The notes beneath the pieces were generated by a model. The model was not told where the DNA came from. It made no database searches and worked only from the letters and a program-made list of their open reading frames with translations. Positions 28,471 to 36,990 of a stretch of DNA of 64,000 nt are shown one piece after another (position 1 is the first letter of the stretch; every line of letters starts with the position of its first letter). This DNA is from Gammaproteobacteria bacterium (GTDB lineage Bacteria; Pseudomonadota; Gammaproteobacteria; Burkholderiales; Rhodocyclaceae). Both the position numbers and the translations under genes were made by a program. The DNA lies in NCBI GenBank assembly GCA_018824085.1, contig JAHJHI010000043.1, forward strand, positions 1-64,000. The letters are read 5' to 3'.

Positions 28471-29460
28471 TCACCCGCGGCGACCGCGCGCAATCGCGCC
28501 GACGAGACCGAGGCCGGCGAGGAGCATCGCGTAGCCGGCCGGCTCCGGCACCGGCGCCGCGACCTGCCAGCCGATGTCCTTCAGGATGGCGTAGTCGAGA
28601 TCGGACACCGAGCGGCGCTCGTTGGTACCGATGTTGTAGGTCATCAGCGCCTCCTGCGCGACGCCATCCACCGAGCTCATGACGCCGTTGTCGAGGAAGC
28701 GGTCGTCGCCACCTTCGGTTTCGACGTCATAGTAGAGCGGCACATTGCCGCCGAATTCGGCCACCGCATTGCCTCCGGTGAATTCGAGGTTTTCCGGGTC
28801 GACCTGATCGGCGAACGAGTCGGCCGCACTGGCCGAGCCGCCGACACCGTAGCCCAGGATGCCGATCAGGCTGCGCAGCGCGACGGTGTAGAAGTCGTAC
28901 TGGCCTTCGAAGGATTCGAGCGTCGAAATGTCGTCATCCACGTAGAACGACGACAGCGTATTGAAGGCGATCGATCCGCCCCAGGGCGCGTAGTCGCTCG
29001 CCGGATTGTCCAGCGCACCGGCCTGGCCACGGGTGCGCAGCTCGTCGCGGTAGGCAAGGTAGTCGGGATCATTGCCCGGCACCGATGCCGGACGGGTTGC
29101 CAGCTTCGCCACACCGCTGATGGTCAGCGACGGTGCGTCCGGCAACTCGCGCCCCCCCACATAGACGTAGATCTGGTTGGCGCCGATCGTATTGACCGCC
29201 GACGCCGAGCTGCCGGTATCCGGCGGCGTGAAGAAGATGTTCGGTGCGAAATCGCCCTGCGGACCGATGGCGGCCAGCTCGTCGGTAATGCGCGCTTCGA
29301 GCGTGCCCGCCGCCAGTTCAAGCAGGTTCTTCATGTCGGCCGTCATCACGTTGTTGGTGTCATGGCTGTAATCGAACACGAATTCGATATTGGCCTGAGC
29401 GGTGCCCGCGACGCCCAGCGACGCGATGAGCCCGGCGAGCAGGCGCTTCATTGGATGCAT
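28471..29460 (-). CDS. PEP-CTERM protein, metalloprotease-like fold without HExxH
   Basis: A 329-residue exported protein. Signal peptide 1-23 (LLAGLIASLGVAGTAQA), body, and a PEP-CTERM tail PVPEPAGYAMLLAGLGLVG with a basic end, the substrate of an exosortase (not in the window). The body resembles the NF038122 type of PEP-CTERM metalloprotease: GGNAVAEFGGNVPLY and RRSVSDLDYAILKDIGWQV. The segment where the active site should be reads YDFYTVALRSLIGILGYG and no HExxH exists anywhere, so it is probably not a peptidase. GGAGG precedes the ATG. A candidate sigma-54 promoter is 62-77 bp upstream. A second member is at 35918. Confidence 0.85.
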   Translation of the reverse strand: MHPMKRLLAGLIASLGVAGTAQANIEFVFDYSHDTNNVMTADMKNLLELAAGTLEARITDELAAIGPQGDFAPNIFFTPPDTGSSASAVNTIGANQIYVYVGGRELPDAPSLTISGVAKLATRPASVPGNDPDYLAYRDELRTRGQAGALDNPASDYAPWGGSIAFNTLSSFYVDDDISTLESFEGQYDFYTVALRSLIGILGYGVGGSASAADSFADQVDPENLEFTGGNAVAEFGGNVPLYYDVETEGGDDRFLDNGVMSSVDGVAQEALMTYNIGTNERRSVSDLDYAILKDIGWQVAAPVPEPAGYAMLLAGLGLVGAIARGRRG

Positions 29461-29521
29461 GTCTGATCCTCCAGTTTGTGGATTGTCATAGGGACCGAAA
29501 GGCGCCCTGGACACTCCACTC

Positions 29522-29537
29522 TGCAGGAACCATGCCG
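29522..29537 (-). promoter_or_regulatory. Candidate sigma-54 promoter of the PEP-CTERM gene
   Basis: The reverse strand reads CGGCATGGTTCCTGCA: GG and GC are 12 bases apart, with GGCA and TGCA matching consensus and three mismatches elsewhere. Start would be near 29511, giving a 50-base leader. Confidence 0.5.
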
Positions 29538-29699
29538 AGGCGATTGTCACGACACCACGGCGTCGCAGCGCGGCGACGCGCCGGGCGGCCGAGGCAATTC
29601 AACCAGCATGGTTGATATCAGCCACCAGATGCGCCGCATCCCGCAGCACCCCTGCCTTGCACAGCGCGCCTGCGCGTGCTTGCAACGGCCGCAGGCGCG

Positions 29700-29715
29700 T
29701 GGCCCCGAACTTGCA
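29700..29715 (+). promoter_or_regulatory. Candidate sigma-54 promoter of the TonB receptor gene
   Basis: TGGCCCCGAACTTGCA: TGGC at -24 and TTGCA at -12 match consensus with correct spacing. Start would be near 29727, giving a leader of about 120 bases that contains the hairpin at 29785. The 387-bp gap 29461-29847 therefore holds two divergent candidate promoters. Confidence 0.6.
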
Positions 29716-29784
29716 AAGGCAGTCGTCGCGGTGTGTCCCGCCCTGCGCGCACGGGCATCCCGCACCCCATAACAAGGAGGACAT

Positions 29785-29801
29785 CCCGCGCCGGGCGCGG
29801 G
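29785..29801 (+). repeat. Perfect hairpin in the receptor mRNA leader
   Basis: CCCGCGC-CGG-GCGCGGG lies between two GGAGGAC-like stretches (29776 and 29831). The second GGAGGAGG serves the TTG start at 29848; the hairpin may mask or space these sites. No known riboswitch motif is seen. Confidence 0.4.
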
Positions 29802-29847
29802 TTGATCCCCGCAGGGCTTGCTGCCTGCACGGAGGAGGACGTCCCTT

Positions 29848-32757
29848 TTGCACCGCGAATCGCGTATCGGCCTGGCATGCCTGGCCGGTCTGTTCATGCA
29901 TGCGGCCTGGGCACAGGAGGCCACACCGCCTGCCCCGGCCGCACCCCCTGCCGCGCCGCCGGCGCAGCCCGCGAGCGAGCCTGTCATGCTCGACCCGGTC
30001 ATCGTGCGCGACCGGCGGCCGACCGACGTCGGTCCGATGCCGGGTCTGGGCCTCACGCGCGAGGAGATTCCCAGCAACGTCCAGAGCATCACGTCGAAAG
30101 ACATCCGCGAATCGAACAGCCTGTCGCTGACCGACCTGATGAATTCGAAACTGCAGTCCGTCACCGTCAATGACTATCAGGGCAACCCCTTCCAGGTCGA
30201 CGTGCAGTTCCGCGGCTTCACCGCCGGCCCGCAGGTGGGCACGCCGCAGGGGCTGTCTGTCTTTCTCGACGGCATCCGCATGAACGAGCCCTTCGGCGAC
30301 ACCGTGAATTGGGACATGATTCCGATGAATGCGCTGTCGCGCTTCGACGTGTTCCCCGGCTCCAATCCGCTGTTCGGCCTGAACACGCTGGGCGGCGCAC
30401 TGTCGATGCGCACCAAGAGCGGCTTCACCGACGCCGGAGTGGAAGCCAAGTATCTGGGCGGCGCCTGGGGGCGCAACCAGCTGCAGCTGTCGGGAGGCGG
30501 CAGCATCGGGCCGGTGGCCGGCTTCGTCGCCATGCACGGCTTCGCCGAAGACGGCTGGCGCGACAACTCGCCCAGCAGGCTGCGCCAGCTCTTCACCAAG
30601 CAGGAGCTGTTCATCGACCGCCTGTCGCTGGCGTTCTCCATGCTCAAGGTCGACAGTGATCTGGTCGGCAACGGCCTGATTCCGCTCGAGGACTACCAGC
30701 GGCGTCCGTCGTCGGTCTTCAGCTCGCCGGACGAAACGAAGAACGAACTGAACCAGTACCAGTGGTCGGCCATGCTGGACGTGTCCGACACCTTCAACAT
30801 CAGCGCAATGAGCTACCGGCGCAGCAGCGAGCGCACCGGATTCAACGGCGACGTGATGGAAGACGGCTTCGAGGACCTCGACGACCGGACTTCTGTTTCG
30901 GCGCAGTACGATCCCTACTGCGCCTACGCGGACAACGATCCCGAAGACTACTTCCCCGATAACAACATTCCGCTCAACGCCCCCTGCGACGCCACTCCGC
31001 GCAACAGCAATTTCCAGCAGGTCCGCAATGGCGCAAATGGCGCTGCGGGGGTGAGCACGGGACCCGGCGTCGTCGACGGCACGCCGATCGCGGTGGCCAC
31101 GCGCACCGCGCTGCGCCAGGCCGGCAAGGGCTTTTCGCTGCAGCTGAACTGGAACCTCGAGCAGCACAAATTCATGGCCGGCGCCTCGTTGGACCAGAGC
31201 GACACCGCCTACCGCTCCAGCCAGCGCCTCGGCCTGCTGGACGCCAGCCGCAACTTCTACTACGGCAGCAAGGGCTACGGCCACGGCCAGATCGATCCGA
31301 TCTTCTACGCCGCGCAGAACGAAATCGAGGTGAACAATTTCAAGGGCACATCAAAAACCCGCAGCCTCTATTTCAGCGAAACGTGGACGCCGGTGGACAC
31401 GCTGCACCTGTCGGCCTCCGGCCGCTTCAACATCACGCGTGTCAACAGCTGGCTGCATGGCCGCTCGTCCACCGGCAACCTCTCGGCAATGAAGAACCGG
31501 CCACCTGACCAAAGCGCCATCCTGTGCTGGGGCAACTATCCGGATGAATGTCATTACGTACCCGAATGGATACCGTACGATCCGGCAAGCGTCGCCCGCC
31601 AGACGAAACAGGAAACGCACACCTACCGCTCCTTCAATCCGTCCGCCGGCGTGAGCTGGGTCGCACGGGAGGACCTGAATCTGTTCGCCAGCTACAGCCG
31701 CGGTGCGCGCGTACCGTCGGTGATCGAACTGGGCTGCGCGATAGACCGCTCGACGGTCGAGCGCGACAACGGAGTCAGCATTGTCGCGGCCAAGGTGGCG
31801 CCGGTGTGCCACCTGCCGAACACGATGTCCGGTGACCCCTTCCTGCCACAGATCCGCTCCAACTCCTACGAAATCGGCGCGCGCGGCACGCTGAAAAACG
31901 GCTTCAACTGGAACATCACCGCCTACCGCACCGACCTGACCAATGACATCTACATGATCGGTGTGACGACCAGCCGCAGCTATTTCGACACGATAGACCG
32001 CACGCGCCGCCAAGGCATCGAAATGGGACTGGGTGGCACGGTCGGCCGGCTCAGTTTCAACGCGAACTACGCCTACACCGAAGCAAGCTTCGAATCCACG
32101 TTCTACATGAACAGCCCGCACAACAGCAGCGCCGACTTCGACAAGAACTCGGCCGGCAACACGGCGATCCCCAATGGCAATGCGTCCCTGAACAGCGGCT
32201 TCGGCACCTACCGGATGATCACGGTGAAGCCCGGCGACACGCTGCCCGGCGTGTCGCGCCACAACGTGAACCTGACGCTGGGCTACCAGGCCAGCGACGC
32301 GCTGCACCTCAAGCTCGGCATGGTGGCCCACTCGCCCTCGTTCCTGCGCGGCAACGAAAACAACGACCACGAAACCGGCGGCACGGACAAGGAGATCGGC
32401 GGCTACTACTGCACCGGCGTCGCCGGGTGCCCGGTCATCCAGCAGTCGACGACCCCGCCGGGGCGCGCGTTCCGCTACGGCGGCAAGCTGCCCGGCTACG
32501 CCATCTTCAATCTCACCGGCAGCTACCGGCTGAGTCGGGACTGGACGGTGCTGCTGCAGGTCAACAACCTGCTCGACAAAAGCTACTTCACCGCCGGCCG
32601 GCTCGGCATCACGCCCTTCGCGCCCGGCGTCAATGGCGCCGTCGGCGAAAGCGGCTGGAACTACAACTCCAGCGAATGGCTGAACACCACGATGGTGGCC
32701 CCCGGTGCACCGCGCGCGATCTGGATCGGCATGAGCTACAGCTTCGACCCGCGATGA
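29848..32757 (+). CDS. TonB-dependent outer-membrane receptor
   Basis: A 969-residue receptor using a TTG start at 29848, with GGAGGAGG about ten bases upstream; an earlier in-frame TTG has none. Signal peptide about 1-23 (GLACLAGLFMHAAWA), a Pro/Ala-rich stretch, plug domain (about 60-190: IPSNVQSITSKDIRESNSLS, LSVFLDGIRMNEPFGDTVNW) and a 22-strand barrel ending NTTMVAPGAPRAIWIGMSYS-F. It imports a ligand with TonB energy. The ligand cannot be read from sequence. Neighbours are PEP-CTERM and secreted proteins on both sides, suggesting capture at the cell surface; no periplasmic binding protein or ABC transporter is adjacent. Confidence 0.92.
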   Translation: MHRESRIGLACLAGLFMHAAWAQEATPPAPAAPPAAPPAQPASEPVMLDPVIVRDRRPTDVGPMPGLGLTREEIPSNVQSITSKDIRESNSLSLTDLMNSKLQSVTVNDYQGNPFQVDVQFRGFTAGPQVGTPQGLSVFLDGIRMNEPFGDTVNWDMIPMNALSRFDVFPGSNPLFGLNTLGGALSMRTKSGFTDAGVEAKYLGGAWGRNQLQLSGGGSIGPVAGFVAMHGFAEDGWRDNSPSRLRQLFTKQELFIDRLSLAFSMLKVDSDLVGNGLIPLEDYQRRPSSVFSSPDETKNELNQYQWSAMLDVSDTFNISAMSYRRSSERTGFNGDVMEDGFEDLDDRTSVSAQYDPYCAYADNDPEDYFPDNNIPLNAPCDATPRNSNFQQVRNGANGAAGVSTGPGVVDGTPIAVATRTALRQAGKGFSLQLNWNLEQHKFMAGASLDQSDTAYRSSQRLGLLDASRNFYYGSKGYGHGQIDPIFYAAQNEIEVNNFKGTSKTRSLYFSETWTPVDTLHLSASGRFNITRVNSWLHGRSSTGNLSAMKNRPPDQSAILCWGNYPDECHYVPEWIPYDPASVARQTKQETHTYRSFNPSAGVSWVAREDLNLFASYSRGARVPSVIELGCAIDRSTVERDNGVSIVAAKVAPVCHLPNTMSGDPFLPQIRSNSYEIGARGTLKNGFNWNITAYRTDLTNDIYMIGVTTSRSYFDTIDRTRRQGIEMGLGGTVGRLSFNANYAYTEASFESTFYMNSPHNSSADFDKNSAGNTAIPNGNASLNSGFGTYRMITVKPGDTLPGVSRHNVNLTLGYQASDALHLKLGMVAHSPSFLRGNENNDHETGGTDKEIGGYYCTGVAGCPVIQQSTTPPGRAFRYGGKLPGYAIFNLTGSYRLSRDWTVLLQVNNLLDKSYFTAGRLGITPFAPGVNGAVGESGWNYNSSEWLNTTMVAPGAPRAIWIGMSYSFDPR

Positions 32758-32862
32758 CGTCCGCCTGAATGAAGCACCCGGCCCCGCCGCGAGCGGCCGG
32801 CCGCGAGAGACGCCCCGCAATCCCGCATGGCACATGGGATGGCGGCGCACGCACACAGGTAT

Positions 32863-32881
32863 TGACGTCACATCAACGTCA
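32863..32881. promoter_or_regulatory. Inverted repeat, possible operator
   Basis: TGACGT-N7-ACGTCA lies in an AT-rich patch between the receptor and the next secreted-protein gene, 210 bp before its start. It could bind a dimeric regulator. The rest of the 334-bp gap 32758-33091 shows no convincing promoter. Confidence 0.4.
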
Positions 32882-33091
32882 TGATTTCACAATGTTTTAC
32901 ATCGGGTCGTTCTCCCGCCCATTCCCTGCCGGCATCCCTGAAGCATGCCGCCCCTCCCCTCTACGCTTGATGCAGTTCATGCCGTATGGAACTTCGTGAC
33001 GCGCGGATTCCGCCCGGCATGACGCCCCGGCTCATCGTCGGGAAAGAGGCTGGTTTCCATGGCCGGCCGTCTTCAATCAAGGAGGGGAAAA

Positions 33092-33859
33092 ATGCAAAAA
33101 ACCTTGCTCAAAGGTGCCGTTCTGCTGACAGGCAGCGTACTGAGCGCCACCGCATTCGCCGACTACATCACGCTGAACACGTCCGGGCCACTCGTAATGT
33201 CGTCATGCAGCCCGACGCCGACCTGCCGCGTGCGCATCCTGCCGGGATCGAACCCCGGCGGCTATCTGCTGCTGGCCGCGCGCAAGACGCCCATCGTGGT
33301 GAACGCCGTCACCGTGGGCAAGGTGCTCGACCGCGTCTGGAAGAAGCCCTTCACCAACACCTATGTGTTCGCCACCCGCGTCATCCTCAACGACGAGGAC
33401 TGGGGCAACGGCGTGCCGTACGAAGTCGACGACATCTTCCGCAGCGGCTTCTCGACCACCGCCGACGTGTCGGCCGGCTGGCGCAATGCGCGCGTCAGTG
33501 ACCAGCCCATCGACCAGGCCGGACGTACCAGCGTCGGTCTGAATGAAGGCACCAAGACCTTCGACCTCACCACGGTGAACTTCTACTCGCCGCTGTTCGT
33601 GCAGATCGCGGAAGAAGGCGGCGGTGACGACGACGACGACGATGACGAGGAAGGCAGCGCACTCATCGACGAAGAGGACGAGGACGAAACCGCCGCCACC
33701 GGCTCGCCCGGCAAGGTGCGCAGCGCCTGGTACTTCGTGCGTACGACGGCCAGCGGCTTCCAGCTCGGCGCCAACGCCGTGCGCCTGTGGAACGCCGGCG
33801 AAGGCGAAGGCCAGGAACCGAGATCGCTGTATTTCAGCGGCTACCTGCCCACTTACTGA
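33092..33859 (+). CDS. Secreted protein with Asp/Glu tract, paralogue of next gene, no anchor
   Basis: A 255-residue exported protein of unknown family. Signal peptide 1-23 (GAVLLTGSVLSATAFA), then a beta-rich domain. It is paralogous to the following gene: EVDDIFRSGFSTTADVSAGW and SAWYFVRTTASG match blocks there in the same order. Unlike that gene it ends at LYFSGYLPTY with no PEP-CTERM tail. It also has an inserted acidic tract around residue 180-200 (a run of Asp, then EEGSALIDEEDEDE), which could bind cations. AAGGAGGGG precedes the ATG. Confidence 0.75.
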   Translation: MQKTLLKGAVLLTGSVLSATAFADYITLNTSGPLVMSSCSPTPTCRVRILPGSNPGGYLLLAARKTPIVVNAVTVGKVLDRVWKKPFTNTYVFATRVILNDEDWGNGVPYEVDDIFRSGFSTTADVSAGWRNARVSDQPIDQAGRTSVGLNEGTKTFDLTTVNFYSPLFVQIAEEGGGDDDDDDDEEGSALIDEEDEDETAATGSPGKVRSAWYFVRTTASGFQLGANAVRLWNAGEGEGQEPRSLYFSGYLPTY

Positions 33860-33944
33860 AGCCGCACGGCAACGCCATCACGCAGCACGCCGCAACGCGG
33901 GGCATTCCCGCCCTCGCGCCGGCGCCAACACCAAGGAGGAAGCC

Positions 33945-34796
33945 ATGAAGCACACCATCCGCCAACCGTCAGCATTCCGTCCGTCCACGCTCCGGCTCGC
34001 CGGCGCACTCGCGCTCGCGTCGCTGTGCGCGCCGTCCTTCGCCGCCTTCGTCACGCTGCCGACGTCCGGCACCATCATGACCCCCTGCGGCGACAGCGGC
34101 AACGGGAACTCCACCGCCGTCACCTGCGCCGCCGGTTCGGTGAGCACCGCCACGTCGGGCTACAGCCTGCTGACCAGCACGTCGCAGTCGATCATCGCGG
34201 GTTCAACCAACGTCGGCACGCTGTACGACCGCGTCTATGGCGACGGCGGCGGCGGCTACATCTTCGGCATGCGCATCGACATGAACGACGAAGTATGGGA
34301 TTCCAGCGGCCTGACGTTCGAGGTGAACGACATGTTCCGCAGCGGCTTCTCCAGCGCCGCCACCGTGGCGGGCGGCTATTCCAAGGTCGACATCACCGGC
34401 ATCACCGACGAATACGCGCGCTCCATCGGGCGTTCCAGCAAGGGGCTGAACGAGACCGGCGTCGGCAGCTATGACGCCGACTGGGTGCGTTTCGAAACCG
34501 ACGTGAACGTGGAAGACCCTGACGACACCAGCCCCGGCACGTCGGCCTGGTACTGGGTGAAGATCACCGGCGCCAGCGGCTGGACGACCACAGAAGACGC
34601 GATCCGGCTGTGGGAGGGCGGCGAAGAAGACCAGACGCTGTACTCCATCTACCTGACCGGCTACACGCCGACCTACTCTGGCGCCCGCCTCGCGGCGTCG
34701 TCGCTGGCACCGGTGCCGGAACCGTCGACCTACGCGATGCTGCTCGCCGGCCTCGGGGCGGTCGGCATGATCGCGCGCCGTCGCCGCATGCGCTGA
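33945..34796 (+). CDS. PEP-CTERM protein, anchored paralogue of preceding gene
   Basis: A 283-residue exported protein. Signal peptide about 1-35 (LAGALALASLCAPSFA), the same domain as the preceding protein (VGTLYDRVYGDGGGGYIFGM, EVNDMFRSGFSSAATVAGGY, SAWYWVKITGASG), then the PEP-CTERM tail APVPEPSTYAMLLAGLGAVG and RRRRMR. AAGGAGGAAGCC precedes the ATG. It lies 85 bp after the free paralogue, and no separate promoter is evident, so the two are probably co-transcribed. A strong terminator follows. I do not recognise the domain. Confidence 0.8.
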   Translation: MKHTIRQPSAFRPSTLRLAGALALASLCAPSFAAFVTLPTSGTIMTPCGDSGNGNSTAVTCAAGSVSTATSGYSLLTSTSQSIIAGSTNVGTLYDRVYGDGGGGYIFGMRIDMNDEVWDSSGLTFEVNDMFRSGFSSAATVAGGYSKVDITGITDEYARSIGRSSKGLNETGVGSYDADWVRFETDVNVEDPDDTSPGTSAWYWVKITGASGWTTTEDAIRLWEGGEEDQTLYSIYLTGYTPTYSGARLAASSLAPVPEPSTYAMLLAGLGAVGMIARRRRMR

Positions 34797-34811
34797 CACG
34801 GCGCACACCCT

Positions 34812-34846
34812 GCAGTCCCGCCCGCGCTCCGGCGGGACTGCTTTTT
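34812..34846 (+). terminator. Intrinsic terminator
   Basis: GCAGTCCCGCC-N8-GGCGGGACTGC followed by TTTTT, directly after the anchored paralogue. Confidence 0.93.
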
Positions 34847-34895
34847 GCTGGCAGTCGCCATCCCGCGCAACTGCGCTCCCCGTTCGAGGCCATCC

Positions 34896-35708
34896 ATGCA
34901 CCACCCCTTGCTGCACTCGTTCGCATTCGCCGGCGCCCTGCTGTTCAGCCTGCCATCACAGGCGCTGGTCGACGGCATCGCCAGTACGGACTTCCTTCAC
35001 CTGGGCACCGTCGGTGCCGGCGGACTCGACGGCGTGCTCATCGCACCGAACTGGGTGCTCACCGCCGCCCACGTCGCCGGCTCCGCCACCACATTCCAGT
35101 CCGGCTACGGCAGCGCGGCGGTGGACGCCGCCTACCGCGCACCGGGCGCGGCGTTTCCGTCCAATGACATCGCGCTGCTTCACCTCGCCACGCCGATCGC
35201 AGCCGATCTGTTCCCGACGCTCGCCAGCGTCGCGCTGTCGTCCGGCGACGCCAGCGCCTACGGCGCCGTCACCGCCGCCGTGGCGGGGAGCGGCGGCCAG
35301 TTCTACGCCTGGAGCGTGCTGACCGGCGCCATCGACAGCGCGGAAAGCGACAACGGTGCAACGCTGACCGTCCATTACCTCGCCGTCGCCGCAGCCGCAA
35401 ATGGCAGCGCGCTGCTGCAGGGTGGCGACAGCGGCAGCGCGCTGTTTGCCGGCCAGGCCGAAGACAGCGCCGCGCTGCTGCTCGGCATCGCCTCGGCCAC
35501 GGGCAACGCGACGTCCTACTACGTCCAGCCCGCCGCCTATCGCGAATGGATGGACGCGACGATGGCCGCCTCCGGCCAGCACGCGCTGTGGAGCGCGGCA
35601 CCGGTGCCGGAACCCGGAACCATCGCTCTGTGGCTGGCCGGCCTGGCCTGCGTCGCCGGCGCACGCCGGCGCACCCCTCCGGTGGTTCATCTCGACCACC
35701 CCGTTTGA
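34896..35708 (+). CDS. Trypsin-like serine protease with PEP-CTERM anchor
   Basis: A 270-residue exported serine protease of the S1 fold. Signal peptide 1-23 (FAGALLFSLPSQA), catalytic His59 (LTAAHV), Asp91 (NDIALLHL) and Ser179 (GGDSGSALF) are all present, so it should be active. The tail is APVPEPGTIALWLAGLACVA plus a basic end, a PEP-CTERM signal. It starts 50 bp after a terminator, so it has its own promoter, which I could not identify. A surface protease among other PEP-CTERM proteins may process them; this is inference. Confidence 0.85.
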   Translation: MHHPLLHSFAFAGALLFSLPSQALVDGIASTDFLHLGTVGAGGLDGVLIAPNWVLTAAHVAGSATTFQSGYGSAAVDAAYRAPGAAFPSNDIALLHLATPIAADLFPTLASVALSSGDASAYGAVTAAVAGSGGQFYAWSVLTGAIDSAESDNGATLTVHYLAVAAAANGSALLQGGDSGSALFAGQAEDSAALLLGIASATGNATSYYVQPAAYREWMDATMAASGQHALWSAAPVPEPGTIALWLAGLACVAGARRRTPPVVHLDHPV

Positions 35709-35805
35709 ATACAGCCACCTGCCCTGTCACGTACCCGCTCTGCAAGCCGCTCCGCAAGCGCCGTCCGCCGGCCTGCGCACCGCACCCGCGCGCCCCGGAG
35801 CGGGC

Positions 35806-35821
35806 AGGAATGAAAGTTGCA
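35806..35821 (+). promoter_or_regulatory. Weak candidate sigma-54 promoter
   Basis: AGGAATGAAAGTTGCA has GG and GC at the right spacing and a full TTGCA, but the -24 box matches only partly. Start would be near 35833, 85 bases before the TTG of the next gene. Confidence 0.35.
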
Positions 35822-35917
35822 CTGCATTCCGGTGGAAAACGTCCCGCCCGCGCACCGCATGACGCGCGGGCGACAGCGCATCCCCGAAACCACATATACA
35901 AGACAGGAGGGCAGATC

Positions 35918-36916
35918 TTGAACCACATCCGCAATCTCACGCTGGGCCTCGCGCTGGGCGCGTCCATGGGCAGCGCACACGCCTTCATCAACATCACGTA
36001 CGACTACCGCTTCGACACCACGGGTTTCTTCACCGACGAACGCAAGGCGACGCTGGAGCAGGCCGCGCAGGCCTTCGAGTCCCGCATCTTCGACGACCTC
36101 ACGGCCATCGTGTCCACACCGGGTGGCAACGGCATCAACGCAAACGCGTTCAACACACAGATTTCGAACCTCAGCGTCGCCGCCGGTGAACTGGTCATAT
36201 TCGTTGGCGCTACACCCCACGTATCCTCCGAAGGCAGAAACACGAGTGTTCCGGTCGCCGGCCAGATGGCGGGCTTCAACGGCCTCACGTCGACCAGCGA
36301 CCAGACGATCAACTCGCCTTATATGGTGAATGCGCGCGAGCGCGGCCAGACCGGCTGGCCGGATTCCGACGTCAGCACATGGGGCGGACAGATCCAGTTC
36401 GACAGCACGAAGTCGTGGTATGCCGACACGGACGCAAGCACCGTCGAATCCTTCGCCGGTCAGTACGATCTGTACAGCGCAACGCTCAAGGGCCTGCTGT
36501 CGGTGTTCGGCGCGGACCAGAACAACGATGGCTGGGCCAACAAGCTCAGCGGTCAGGGCGCCTTCAATGGCGCGAAGGCAAAGGCGGAGTACAACGTGGT
36601 CAATAGCCGGGGCATCCTGCAGGCCATCCCGACCGATGACGACGCCGGCAACTTGCGGATGCGACCGGGCATCCAGGGCAAACTCGCCGACGGCACGCTG
36701 CAGACTCTGGTGTTCAGCTCGGGACTGGCCATGGGCGAGCGCCGCTACATGACCGAGCTCGACTACGCGATGCTCGACGACATGGGCTGGGACGTCTCCG
36801 GCTTCACCGAAATGCCGGTCACGCCGCCGGTACCGGAACCGCAGGCCTGGCTGCTGCTCGCCGCCGGTCTCGGCCTGATCGCCCACCGCGCCCGCGCACG
36901 CTCGACCCTGTCCTAG
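35918..36916 (+). CDS. PEP-CTERM protein, second metalloprotease-like protein without HExxH
   Basis: A 332-residue exported protein with a TTG start seven bases after AGGAGG. Signal peptide about 1-22 (LTLGLALGASMGSAHA), body, and tail PPVPEPQAWLLLAAGLGLIA. The body is paralogous to the protein at 28471: ESFAGQYDLYSATLKGLLSV aligns with its ESFEGQYDFYTVALRSLIGI, and ERRYMTELDYAMLDDMGWDV with its C-terminal block. The position of the zinc-binding motif is again lost (KGLLS), and no HExxH is present. So both copies lost the catalytic site while keeping the fold. Confidence 0.82.
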   Translation: MNHIRNLTLGLALGASMGSAHAFINITYDYRFDTTGFFTDERKATLEQAAQAFESRIFDDLTAIVSTPGGNGINANAFNTQISNLSVAAGELVIFVGATPHVSSEGRNTSVPVAGQMAGFNGLTSTSDQTINSPYMVNARERGQTGWPDSDVSTWGGQIQFDSTKSWYADTDASTVESFAGQYDLYSATLKGLLSVFGADQNNDGWANKLSGQGAFNGAKAKAEYNVVNSRGILQAIPTDDDAGNLRMRPGIQGKLADGTLQTLVFSSGLAMGERRYMTELDYAMLDDMGWDVSGFTEMPVTPPVPEPQAWLLLAAGLGLIAHRARARSTLS

Positions 36917-36930
36917 GCACGCGCGTTCCG

Positions 36931-36960
36931 AAGGCCCTGCTCACGGCAGGGCCTTTTTTT
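36931..36960. terminator. Intrinsic terminator
   Basis: AAGGCCCTGC-TCACG-GCAGGGCCTT followed by T5, between the PEP-CTERM gene and the convergent response regulator. Confidence 0.92.
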
Positions 36961-36990
36961 GTCAACCGGGCCGTTCAGTCGTCCAGCGCT

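Noticed and set aside
29461-29847. A riboswitch (for example cobalamin) before the TonB receptor.
   Set aside because: No conserved riboswitch core was seen; only a simple hairpin and a sigma-54-like element.
32880-33080. Sigma-54-like GG-N10-GC elements before 33092 (near 32905 and 32931).
   Set aside because: Only the four core bases or little more match; expected by chance in this GC-rich stretch.
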